Source: Emiliania huxleyi CCMP1516
Lineage: Eukaryota; Haptophyta; Isochrysidales; Noelaerhabdaceae
DNA length: 64,000 bases
Assembly: GCF_000372725.1 (NCBI RefSeq)
Contig: NW_005199684.1
Span: 544,030 to 608,029, forward strand
Reading direction: 5' to 3'
Shown: positions 9,836 to 20,258 of the stretch, piece by piece
Layout: each line of letters opens with the position of its first letter
How positions within the stretch are numbered: position 1 is the first letter of the stretch
Translations under genes and position numbers: made by a program
The notes under the pieces: generated by a model
What the model was told of the DNA's origin: nothing
Database searches by the model: none
The model's input: only the letters and a program-made list of their open reading frames with translations

Positions 9836-9980
9836 CGTGGGAGGACGGCACGCCGCCACCACACAGGAATTTAAATTATGAGATGAACTCGGGGGCACGG
9901 GACGCGGCACAAACGGGGCACAAACGCCAGGCTACAAGGGATTTTAAGGAGAGGAGTGTGGTGCTAGCCGTCGCCCACCC
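9836..9980 (+). repeat. Dispersed palindromic repeat (family B), interrupted copy
   Basis: The left half (GGGAGGACGGCACGCCGCCA through CACACAGG) and right half (GGGATTTTAAGGAGAGGAGT through CCGTCGCCCACCC) are separated by about 65 bp of unrelated sequence. The two halves are imperfect reverse complements, so the intact unit can fold into a hairpin. This copy lies between the ankyrin-RING gene and the helicase gene, which point away from each other. Confidence 0.8.
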
Positions 9981-10281
9981 TTGTTTGTCTGCCTCTTCCA
10001 ATCTCTTCGCAGTCTCTCTCTCCCAATTCTCTCTCTCAATTCTACAACAAACCAATTCTCGCACACCTTCATGCCGCCTCGCGGTCTTCTCACTCTCGTC
10101 GTTCCTCTCCTGCTGCTTCTGCTGCTTCATCCTCTGACTCATCGCTCTCCTCGGCCTCGTTCTGCGACGCCGCCGCTGCGATCTATTCGCGTCGCGCTTC
10201 TTTTTTTTTTTCCTGGCAACGCGCCGGGGAGGCTCCATCCAGGGCACCTGCCTCGCTTGCTGAAAGCCTCGCACGGTCGCC

Positions 10282-13200
10282 ATGCCCGTCCACGACGAGC
10301 GCCAGCAGTGGCCCTTTCACGACGAGCGCCAGCAGTGGCAACCGACGCAGCACCCGCCTCATCCGCCGCATCCGCATTCGTTGGTGCCTCCCCGCTCCTA
10401 TCCTCCACCGCACGCAACGCACCAGCAGCCGCGGTACTCCCGTCCACCCGAGCTGGTGCCGCTGCCACGGTACACTGGCGCGGGCGGAGATCGCAGGCAC
10501 AGTTGGCCGCCGCCGCCGCAAGCGCATGTGCGGCACCCTCGCGTGGCCGCCCCGAGCGTTTTTTCGCCGGACCCGCACCGACAGCCAAACCACCTGCAGT
10601 CCCAGCTACACCACCGACAGCCGCGAGCCCACCCGCAGCCTCAACCGCAGCCCCAGCTACACCACCGACAGCCGCAAGCCCACCCGCAGTCACAGCCGCA
10701 CCACCTGCAGCCGCCGCACCGCCAACCGCAACCGCAGCCGCAAGCCTACCCACAGCTGCAGCCGCAGCCGCAAGCCTACCCGCAGCCGCAAGCCTTCCTG
10801 CGCCCGCACCCGCTACCGCCCCACCCGCTGCCCGCTCACCCGCTGCCGGCTCACCCGCTGCCGAGGCCGCACCTGCCTCCGGCCGGCGCGAGGTGGGACG
10901 GCGCCACGCCGCGGTGGGGCGACGCGACGCCGCGGCGCGCCCAGCTCCCGGCGGGCAGCAGCCTGGCGGGCGGTGGTCTGGTGGGTGGCCATGCGGGTGG
11001 CCATGCGGGTGGTCTTGCGGGCGGTGGTCCTCCCGCCCGCCGGGCGGAGGAGGAGGCGCTCCTCTCCTCGGCGGCTGCCGGCGAAGTTCCCGGGCTCAGC
11101 GCAGCCGACACGCAGCGGCTGCTGCTCGCCGAGTTGGGACGGCGTGAGGCGGCGGCGCGCGAGGCGCGCGCGGAGGCGGAGCGGCGCGAGCACGCACGCC
11201 TTGTCCACGAGCTCGAGCGGCTGCTGCGCCGAGGCGGGTACGGCGAGGCGCGAGGCGCGTGGCGGGCGGCGAGTGGCGCAGGCGCTGACGTGCCGCCCGG
11301 GGCTCTCGGTGCGCTGCTCGTCTGTGCGGCCGGCGCCGGCGTGCGAGAGTTGGCTCTTTTGCTGCGCGAGCTCTGCGAGGCACCCTCGGCGGCTTCGGCG
11401 GCCGGCACGATGGCGGCGTCTCGGCGCTGGCGCATCGACTTGCGCAGCTACTCGCAGCTGCTCCAGCTGCTCTGCGAGGGGCGGAGCCTCTGCACCGCCG
11501 CCGTCCGCGCTTGCCTCAACCTCGGCTTGCCGCGAGGGAGCGAGCCCCTCCCGCTCGTCGCGGCGGACGACGCGGACGCGCAGAGCGACGCGTTCGAGGA
11601 CGGAGAGGAGGGCGACGGGCGGGGAGGAGGCGGAGCCGCGACGAGTACGGCGCTGGCTGGCAGCGGAGAGAGCAGCTGGGAAAGCAGCAGGGAGGCTCCT
11701 AACGACGGAACGGCAGCGGTGGCGGCGGCGGCGGCAGTGGCGGCGTCAGGCGACGGGTTGGACGGCGGTGCTCCGACGGGGTGCGCCAAGGGGCGTGAAG
11801 GTCGGACTCCGAGGCTCTCCTCCAAGGCGCGCAAGAGGAAAAAGGCGAGGGAGAGAGCGGGCGGGGGTGCGCCGCCTGAGGCAACCAGCACCGGTGAGGA
11901 GGCGCCGGCAGAGGTGGCGGAGGTGGCGGAGGTGGCAGAGGTGCAGGCGGCGGAGGAGGCGGTTGTCCAGGTGGCGGCGGCAGCCGAGGGGGGGGCGCTG
12001 GAGCGGGCCGAGGCGGCGGCCGCCGCGCCGCCGCTCGAGCTGCGCGGCTGCTCTCTCGCGCCACACCTCAACCGACGCTTCGCCCCCACCGCCGCCTTCG
12101 ACGCGTTCCTCTCCCTGCCGGTGCGGCCAGTGTACGAGGCACCGCCCGCGGCTGGCGGAGGGACGGCGGCTGGCGGGGCGGCTGGCGGCGGCGCGGGTGG
12201 CGGGGCGGCGGGCGGCGGTGGGGCGGTCGGCGGTGAGGCGGCTGGCGGAGCGGCAGGCTCAGTGTACTGTTTCTTCTGGCGGTTCGACGCCGAGAGTGCG
12301 GGACTGTGGATCGGACTCGTCCCTGACAACATGTCCCTGTCCCTGAGGAGTCCCGGACATGTCCGCATAGGCGCGGGCTGGTGGATTGGGCCGCACTTCG
12401 GCTCGAAGGCTGACGTCGTCGCGCATGCGCCGGGCGAGTCGCTGCGGCCGCCGGCCACGGGGTGGCTGGTTCGGGCGGCGGGCGCGGCGGGCCTCGTCGC
12501 TGACCCGGAGGCGAAGCTAGCCCCGCCGACCGAGTCATTGCCCCTCGAGGAGCTGCGCCTGGACGCTGCCTTCTCCTCGATGACAGCTCCTGGGAATGAG
12601 CAGACGTGTTGATCGATAGGAGCTGCTCGGCACGCTGCCGCTCGCGTCGCTGCACGGCCGCGTCGAGTGCAGCACCGAGCGGCTCTCCGCCTACTTCGGC
12701 CACTTCAGCCTGCTCGTCCACCTCGAGCTGCTCGCCGAGCTCTGCGCCGCCCGCCGACGGCTGCAGCGGCCCGTCAAGCAGCTCGTGTCGCACGGGTGGG
12801 CGCTGCTCCCGAGCAGCGCAGCGCTGCTCGCGCCGAGGAGCGGCCGGCGCGGCGCGAAGGTCGCGCTGCAGCTGCCCGCCGGCACGAGCCTCGACAAGCT
12901 GCGCTTCCGCAAGGGCGACGCCGTCGTCCTCTCGGAGGCGAATGCGGAGGGCGACCGCCCGTGCCGCTGGGTGGGCGAGGGGACTGTGCAGCAGCTGAGC
13001 GAGCAGAGGCTGGTCCTGCAGCTGCAGCTCGGCGAGCCCCCGTCCGAGGCAGAGCTGGCACGCGGGTCGTGGCGGGTGGACGTTGCCGCGAACCGGCTCG
13101 CCAGCCGCAGGCAGCTGCAGGCGCTGCACCAGCTCTGCTCGCAGGGCGGGCTGCGAGAGCACAACCCGCTCCTCCTCGCCCTCTCCTCTGGCGCGCTGCC

Positions 13201-16200
13201 CGCGGCAGCCTCCCTCCCCTCTGCGACCGGGCCAGCCGCACGGCCACGCCACCCTCGGGGCGGCGGGGCGGCGGGTGGGTCTGTGGCGGCCGAGCCGGAG
13301 GAGGCGAGCCCGCCGCCTGTTCCTGCGGTCCACGTGATGAGGACCCGATCCGACAGAACTCATCCGTAGGAGGAGGAGGCGGACACTCCGCGCGTACTGC
13401 TCCGCCTGAGCCTCGCGCCCGGGGCCTCGTGCCGCAGGGTCTGCGTCTCGCTCCGTGTCGCGGCGCCACCGCAGTCGCCCGACGCCGAGGCGTCCAAGCT
13501 GGCCCTCGGCAGGCTGGCGGCGGAGGACCCGCTGCCGCTCGAGCGGCGCGAGACTAGACGAGATTAGACGAGAGTGGACGAGAGTGGACGAGCCCCCCCG
13601 AGGCCGCCCAAGGCGACGAACGATGCGCCAGGAGGGTTAAGGGGCCCCCCTCCCCCCTTCCTCCACTCCCCCCTCTTCCATTCCCCCCCTTCCCCCCTCC
13701 CCCCCCCCCCCCCCGGCCCCGGCCCCCCTCAGGCGCGAGGCGCGCGAGCGAGTCGCGGCGCAGGTGCGACGGAACGAGTCGCTCAGCGAGTCGCAGCAGG
13801 AGGCGGTCTGCGCCGCACTCTCTCGACGCCTCACCATCGTCCAAGGCCCCGGCGGGTCGGGCAAGCCCCTCTTCTCGGAACCTTCCCTGGAGTGTCTCGG
13901 AGCCTTCCTGTAGGCCCTCCAGGAACGGGCAAGACGACCACCGCCGTGCAGGTCCTGGCCGCGTGGGCGGCGCTCGGCTTGTGAGGCAGTCACACACATC
14001 AGAATGAGTTGATTGAGCCACAGATCCTGGCCTCGTGGGCGGCGCTCGAGTTGCGGCCGCTGCTCGCGACGGCCGAGTGCAACGTCGCCGTCGACCACGC
14101 CGCTGAGAGGCTAGAGACCTACCCAAGATCTACCGAGGTTCCGCGAGATCGTAGGTCGCCGTCGACAACATCGCCGAGGGGCTCGACGCTGCGGGCGTGC
14201 GCGTGGTGCGGGTGGGTCGGCCAGAAAAGGCGCGCGAGATGCCCGGAGATGCCCGGAGATGCCCCGAGATGCCCCGAGATGCCCCGAGATGCCATGAGAT
14301 GCCACGAGATGCTAGGTGCACGAGCGGCTCGCGTCGCTGACGCTCGACGCGCAGACCGCGGCGCTGCAGCAGTCGCGCGAGGGGGAGGCTGCGGCGGAGC
14401 GGGGGGAGCGGGCGCGCGCAGGCGCGGCCAGCTTGCGGCACGGGTTGGCCGGCGAGGAGCTGCCGGCGCTGCTGCAGCGCGCCGAGTCTCTCCCCGAGGG
14501 CGGGCTGGGCAGTTTCGCCGGCCAGGCGGTCGTTCGGAGGTGCGGTCTCGGGCCTCCCAAGTAGTCTCGGGCCATTTCGTCGTCATCTCGCCGCCAGGTG
14601 GTCTTGCGGGGGTGTGCGCCGCTCCCCGCGCTGCACGGGCGATGGGCCCGCGTGCCGCTCTCCGCCGCAGCAAAGGGCAAGCCGCGGCTGGCCTTCAAGC
14701 GGGTCGAGCCGGTGCGGGCTGCCGACCTGCCGGCCGAGGTGGTGGCGACTTGCGATCCGACGGTCGCTTCTTCGCCCGACGCTCTTGTGCCGCTGTACTG
14801 CTTTCTGGCGCCAAGCGCGCAGCCCGCTGGCGGGTGGCGGCAGCCTGGCTGGTGGGTCTCGACGAGGCAGGGGCTTGGCAAGAAGCCTCCCGCGCAGTTG
14901 CCGGCCTGGATGCTCGCTTTCTGCCCGCAAGCGGCGGCGGGCGTGCAGGAGCCGAGCTGTGTTTCCTCGGGAGGCGCGTGTAGGAGCGTTCGCTGAAGGC
15001 CGTCGGAACCATCCCCGTAGGAGGCGAAGGAGGCGACCTGTCCTCCCTCCCTCGGGTGGCGCGTGCGCGGCGAGGGGGGCGGCATGGAGGCGCGCGGCTC
15101 TCGGGCGCGGCTTTGACGAGCCTGATTGGGCGCATTCTCTGAGCCTGTTCGGAGCCCGCCGACAGGCGCAGCTCGAGTGCGGCTTCGACGAGCTGACCGC
15201 GTCGAGGGAGGGGCTTCTCGACCTGATCTGCTGCGCCGAGGAGGCGCGCTTGCGGAGCGAGCTGGAGGCGGCGGCGGCGGCGGCGGCGGCGGCGGACGGC
15301 GCATCGAACGGAGGGAGGGCAGACCCGGCGCTGCTGCATGAGGTGCTCGAGGGAGCTCAGGTGATTTGCTGCCAGATGATCAGCGCTGGCGGGCCCCTCC
15401 TCTCCAAGCTCGGCCCCTTCCACGCCATTCTGGTGGACGAGGTTGCGCAGGCGACGGAGCCCGCCACGCTGGTGCCGGTGCTTGCGCGGGGCTGCTCGCA
15501 GCTCGTGCTTTGCGGCGACCATTTCCAGCTCCCTCCCTCGTGCGCATCGCGCGAGGCGCTGGCGCGCGGCCTCGGCCTCTCCGGCTACGAGCGGCTCGTG
15601 TCGCAGGGCACCGAGCCGCTCTGCCTCGGCACGGTCATGGAGCCCTTCCATGACCCTTCCTGGCACCTTCCCGCAGGCGTCGAGCCGCTCTTTCTCGACA
15701 CGCAGTTCCGGGCGCACCCAAAGCTGATGGACTTCTCGTGCGACGCAATCTACGGCGGCCGCTTGCGCTCCGGCATCGACAGCCGCCGTGCGGCCCGCAG
15801 TGCGGGGCGTCTCTTCACACCTGCAGCCGTGAACAGGCATCGACGCCGCCGCGCGGCCCGCGGTGTGCGGTTTCGCGTGGCCGCGCCGCGCCGCGCCGCT
15901 CGCCTTTCTCGAGACGGGCGGACCGAAGGGCGGCGCGGCGGAGCATGCCGAGGGTGAGTCGCGCCTCAACCGGGCGGAGGCGACGCGGCTGATGGGCGTG
16001 CTGGAGGGCCTCCTTGCAGGCGGCGACGTGGACTGCTCGCAGGTCGGCGTCGTGACGCCGTACAAGGGGCAGGTCCGGCTGCTCCGCCAGCTGTGGCGCG
16101 AGCGGTGTGGCCGCCCCCGCCAAGGCGGCGCCGCGCGCAAGGCGCCGCTTGTGCCCGCCGCAGAGGCGCGCCCGCGGCCCTCCTTTGCGTGACACTTCGA

Positions 16201-17394
16201 TGAGCCTTCGGTGAAGCCGTCTCGGAACTCTCCTGCAGGCGGGCCGGCTCGAGATCGCCTCGGTCGACAACTTTCAGGGGCGCGAGAAGGAGGTGGTCCT
16301 CTTCTCGGCGGTGCGCGCAAACAGCCACGGCGCGGTGGGCTTCCTCTCCGACTGGCGGCGGCTCAACGTGCCGTGTCTATGCGCAGGGGCGAGGGGGGTA
16401 CAGGACGGCGTCTCTTCACAGCTGCAGCCGTGAACAGGTGCTCCTCACGCGGGCGAGAAGAGGGCTGGTGGTTGTGGGCCACCAGGAGACGCTTCGGCAC
16501 GACCCGTACTGGCGCCGCTGGCTCGACTTCGCGGCGCGAGAGCGCGTCATCGTCGACCGGCGCGAGTGGCTAGCGACGCTCCGCCGCGCCGCAGCCTCGT
16601 GCGACGCCGCTTCGCCGCTGCTGCCGCTGCTGCCGCTGCTCCGGCCGCTCGAGTACGCGCCGCTGACGCCGAACGCGTTTCGGGCGCACGTGCGCGCGTC
16701 GCTCGCCAAGGAGGCTGCCGCCGCCGCGGCGCACAGGGACACGGCTGCGCCGCTCTGCGAGCTGCTCTCCGCGGCGGCGGCGGGCTGGAGGGGGTGGGCG
16801 GCAGAGGTGCGGGAGGCGCTGTCCGCCGCGGGCGGGGAGGCTGGCTGGAAGGGGGTTCGCAAGACACTGCTCGCCCGACACGCGGCCACCCACCGGCGAG
16901 TCGGCGGCCAGGCGGCGGCGCTTCGCGACGCTGCGCGAGACGCCGTGCCCGCAGAGCTGTGGGTCAAGCGGGGCGTGCGGCTAGCGCTGCCGGAGGGGGA
17001 TGCGGCGCGGCGTAGCGCGCTCGAGCGGCTCCGCGAGCTCTGCGCCACGCAGCACTGGACGGAGCCCGCCTCGACGGCGTCGGCGGCGGCGGCGGGCGTG
17101 ACGGTCGAGGTGGCCATCTCCCGTGGCGCGCGAGGGCGGCGCGAGGCGCGCTCGGCGAGCGGGAGCGACGAGGCGGCGGCAGAGGAGGAGGCTGCGGCGG
17201 CACTGCTGCAAGCCGTGTGGGCGCAGCTCTCAAGCTCTCGGCAGGAGGCGCTTCAGGACGGCGCGGAGGAGGAGGAGGAGGAGGAGAGCGGCTCGGCGAA
17301 GCGGCGCAAGGTGGCAGCCAAGAGCAAGCGACCGAGGTCTTGCACGGGGGCGGCGGGCAGCAGGAAGAAGCGGCGGCGAGGCGAGGCTGGCTAG
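10282..17394 (+). CDS. UPF1-like superfamily 1 RNA/DNA helicase, 16 exons, 1980 aa
   Basis: ATG 10282. Exon ends 12295, 12549, 13297, 13545, 13845, 13951, 14083, 14229, 14528, 14973, 15091, 15607, 15772, 16165, 16367 and 17394 give one continuous frame. Order: a His/Gln/Pro-rich N-terminus, a charged helical region, a GWWIG-type segment, a UPF1-like beta-barrel ([13 protein letters not shown]), then the helicase motifs: Q motif and Walker A ([16 protein letters not shown]), Ia ([15 protein letters not shown]), Walker B with Q-loop ([18 protein letters not shown]), III (CGDHFQLPP), IV ([14 protein letters not shown]), V ([25 protein letters not shown]) and VI ([19 protein letters not shown]). 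A basic, NLS-like tail follows. The proteins of this group remodel RNA-protein complexes (decay, RNA processing). A second GWWV-type insert lies between motifs Ia and II. Introns are mostly 50-86 nt, with 8 GC, 5 GT and 2 GA donors. Confidence 0.85.
14240..14312. repeat. 10-bp tandem repeat filling an intron
   Basis: About seven to eight units of GCCCSGAGAT fill most of helicase intron 14230-14315, ending GAGATGCTAG. The intron's first bases (GCGCGCGAG) still resemble the next exon's start (GTGCACGAG). Confidence 0.85.
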
Positions 17395-18274
17395 AGGCGC
17401 GCGCGCCGCGCGAAAAGGGGATGGTATCCGCGTGTAGACACAGGGCTCCGCTCTCGCGAACGTTTGACAGCAAACACACACCAAGCATGATCCGCAGTTG
17501 AAACAAATCGTTGTAAAATAAAAATAAACACGGCGCCGTGTAGTCACACGCGAGTACAGCGCACCCTTCTTCCTCGCGCGATCGTTATCTCTCCTGTCGC
17601 TTCTGCCAACAATATAAACAATTTCTATCTCATCCTAGCACACGCTTCTCCTCATCCACACGTCCGACGACAGCAACTGTAGGTAATTCGCGAGTTTCGT
17701 GCGTCCTTCCGCTCCGCTCCCCGCCCCGCGCTGGCTGCTTCTATTTGCTCGGCCGTTCGCAAACCACCGAGCAGGCGCCACCGCCCTATTTGGCGATGAA
17801 ACCAGCGGCCGTGACCGGCTCGCGCTCATCGGCGCTTCTCGCGCGCCCAGACTTCCTCCCTTTTCGCTTTTGGCATCATACCGACGCGTGCCGGCGGCCG
17901 GAGAGCGGGCAACTCCTCACACCATGAAGATGATTTATTGAAGCCCCAATAACCTGAAGGGATGCAGTCCCAGCCATTCTGCATCTCTCCCGCAGCTATT
18001 GGCTTAGGATTTGCAATGCAGAACTCAGACTGCGAGACCGCTCGTGAGATTATTCAGATGGAGGGTCCCTTAAAAAAGTACGCGTTTCGTCGCCGACGCA
18101 CTCGTGGAGAGCGACTCTAACATCAGAGAGCGGGTCTGTTAACAGGCTCGATTTTGCTTTTGGAAAAAGCAAAACGAGTTTTGGATGACAAAACTCCCTC
18201 GCACAGCACTGGGCACATTAAGGACAGATTGGCTGCCGAAATCCGAAGAGAGATAGGAGGAGGCAGACGCACCA
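17395..18274. other. No gene seen; downstream region of helicase
   Basis: After the helicase stop come AT-richer tracts (TAAAATAAAAATAAAC near 17515) consistent with a 3' UTR, then unremarkable sequence. Short ORFs on both strands have no recognisable features. Confidence 0.5.
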
Positions 18275-18325
18275 GGGTGGGCAACGGCTAGCACCACACT
18301 CCTCTTTGGTGGCGGCGGGGCGCCT
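18275..18325 (-). repeat. Palindromic repeat family B, partial reverse copy
   Basis: GGTGGGCAACGGCTAGCACC and ACACTCCTC match the right half of family B in reverse orientation, with the upstream flank GGCAGACGC also shared with the copies at 51726 and 52060. Confidence 0.75.
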
Positions 18326-18413
18326 GTTTCCCGACCGCGGCTAAAATTTCTTGCAAGCCGAGCCGCCCGGGGGTGCTGCGCTCCGCAGCCCAACACACTG
18401 CCGTCAGAGAGCA

Positions 18414-19110
18414 ATGCCCTCTGAGCTCTTTGAAGACGCGAGCGTGCACGCCATCATGGACGCGACGGTCGCCGCGTTCAGAGGACCCCGCGCCCTGCAG
18501 CGGTGCTACTGGTGGGTAGTTATTCGCTGCTGGCTCTGGGTCGTCATCGCTTCCCTTCTCGCCATCTCGTCGGCCGGCATAGGCCTCTCCTCCCGCGGCA
18601 AGAAATGGCCGCTCGCACCGTGCGTCCCATCCCACGGTCCGAACCAATACTCCGCGCCGTCGGCCTCACTCCCGATCTGCGCTGCGCAGGACGCCGGCGG
18701 CCATGTCTGACACGATCGGTTTCACCACGAGGGATGGAGTCGAGCGGATCAGCAACATCTGGCCATGGCCCTGGAGCCCCACGCGAAGACCCGCAGCAGA
18801 GGACCGCCACGCCCTCTCCCTGCTAGACACGTCAGTGCTACCGCCGCCGCCGCCGCCGCCGCCGCCTCGCGCCGCGTGCTTGCCTTGCAACTGCAGCAAC
18901 ACCTTTGTGATCGAACGGATGGCGGCTCGGCTCGAGCAGCAGGAGCGGACGATCGCCGAGCTAAAGGCACAGCTCAGCAGCGTAAGCAGGCCAGCGCAGC
19001 TGCGGGAGCGAGCCACTGAGAGGCAAGGCAGGGAGGGCGGTCCGATTCCACCGGCCGACACCGCGTCTTCAGAGGGCGCCGTCGGTGCGGAGGCTCGCAG
19101 CAGCTCGTAG
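18414..19110 (+). CDS. Possible small membrane plus coiled-coil protein
   Basis: ATG 18414 begins MPSELFEDASVHAIMDATVA and runs into a strongly hydrophobic segment (YWWVVIRCWLWVVIASLLAI). A later frame (to stop at 19108-19110) encodes a predicted helix, FVIERMAARLEQQERTIAEL, with a hydrophilic tail. A proline run encoded by a CCG microsatellite lies between them (about 18840). One or more introns must join the frames and I could not place them reliably. No family is recognised. It could be two unrelated ORFs. Confidence 0.35.
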
Positions 19111-19279
19111 AGTCTGGCTATGCAGTGCAGTGAACGTGTGACGTAGTGCCAGCGCGTGTGACGCTGTGCGGTAAGGGTATGTGAGAGCGTGTGTTCGGGG
19201 GGTAGGGCGCGTTCATGAATGAAGTCGCTCCAGCCCTCCGGTTGTCACAGTACTCCGGTGTCACAGTAGACATACACGA

Positions 19280-20002
19280 TCACAAAATATCTTTTGTCAC
19301 TTCGCGTAGCGCGCTCTCCAGCGCTGCGTGAGCCGCGACACTCACCACGCAAAACATGACTTCGGCCTGGCCCTCCCCGGTCGAGCCGGTGGCGAGGAGC
19401 CAACTCGACGCCGCCTTGGCGGCCGCGGCTGCGGCCCGCTCGTCCGGCGCTCCCCTCGCGCCTGCCCCGAGGAGCGGAACCACAAGTTGCTGGTCAGCGC
19501 CGCGCGCCGCCTCCTGCGCGGCCTGGAAGGCGCTCGTGTGGCAGGAGGCGAGCAGCGCCTCCCATTCCGACTCAGCCTCTGGCTCGCCGCGAGGCCAGCG
19601 TGGCGGGTTTGTGTGCACAAGTAGAGAAAAGGCGTCGGCGAGGCGCGAGCCGTGCGGCGGAGGCGTGGCGAGAGCAGCGCCCACCTCGCACTGCCTGCCC
19701 TCCAGCGATGCGCGAAGCTCGCGACCGCCAAGCTGGCCAACGACACCGTCAATGCACTGAGCCGGGTAGAGCATCTGCGGACCCGCGTCCATCCCACACC
19801 AGTTGGAGCTCGCCGCCCAGCCACCGGCGGGCTCTGGCGGAGGGCCCGACGCGCCACGCTCAAAGTAAGTCGCCCGCGCACCGACCAAGGTTGCGTTGCC
19901 AGGAACCACGAGAGCCGCGCCCGGCAAAGACGGAGGAGCGGTGACCGCGCACGAGGTGCGGTGGAGGCTTACTGCCCGTCTCGCAAGCTGCCAGCGTAGC
20001 AT
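19280..20002 (-). CDS. Macro-domain-like (ADP-ribose-binding) protein, 240 aa
   Basis: Minus-strand ATG 20002 (MLRWQLARRAVSLHRTSCAV); the frame is open upstream without another ATG. The chain follows the macro-domain plan: PGAALVVPGNATLVGA at strand 2/loop 1, a divergent catalytic-loop region (GGWAASSNWCGMDAGPQMLY), a CPTG-like segment (GRQCEVGAALATPPPHGSRL), a conserved VHTNPPRW (family VIHTVGPxW), a helix with Cys and Phe (ASCHTSAFQAAQEAARG), VVPLLGAGARG matching the loop-2 ISTGxxG region, and a last strand (AEVMFCVVSV). Macro domains bind or hydrolyse ADP-ribose adducts. The key GGGVD-type loop is not clearly present, so activity is doubtful. Confidence 0.6.
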   Translation of the reverse strand: MLRWQLARRAVSLHRTSCAVTAPPSLPGAALVVPGNATLVGARATYFERGASGPPPEPAGGWAASSNWCGMDAGPQMLYPAQCIDGVVGQLGGRELRASLEGRQCEVGAALATPPPHGSRLADAFSLLVHTNPPRWPRGEPEAESEWEALLASCHTSAFQAAQEAARGADQQLVVPLLGAGARGAPDERAAAAAAKAASSWLLATGSTGEGQAEVMFCVVSVAAHAALESALREVTKDIL

Positions 20003-20258
20003 GGTGATGGTGGCGGGGGTGTTCCAAGCAAAAAACGGAAGGTAAACCGCGAAGTCGGAGGGGACGCGCGCCAAGTGATTGTCAGCACTTTCGAAAAAGG
20101 AATCACGGACTCGTACGTCCCCATGGCCGGGGCGCGCCGCCGCCCAGCCTAAGACCCAAGACCCCGGGGAACCCCAGAGACCCCGGCGAGGTCACCTTCC
20201 GTCGGGCTCTTCCATCCTCCGGAGCGCTCCCTTGGCGGCTGTGGTTGTACCACCTCCT

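Noticed and set aside
14240-14312. Regularly spaced repeat considered as a CRISPR array
   Set aside because: Units are 10 bp, contiguous and without spacers, and lie in a eukaryotic intron.
14695-16320. 541-codon minus-strand ORF over the helicase
   Set aside because: Antisense shadow; the plus strand carries all helicase motifs in order.
10282-17394. Idea that the intron/exon repeats are assembly duplications
   Set aside because: The copies are diverged by different amounts, consistently placed at splice boundaries and in frame, and found in many genes; random assembly errors would not do this.
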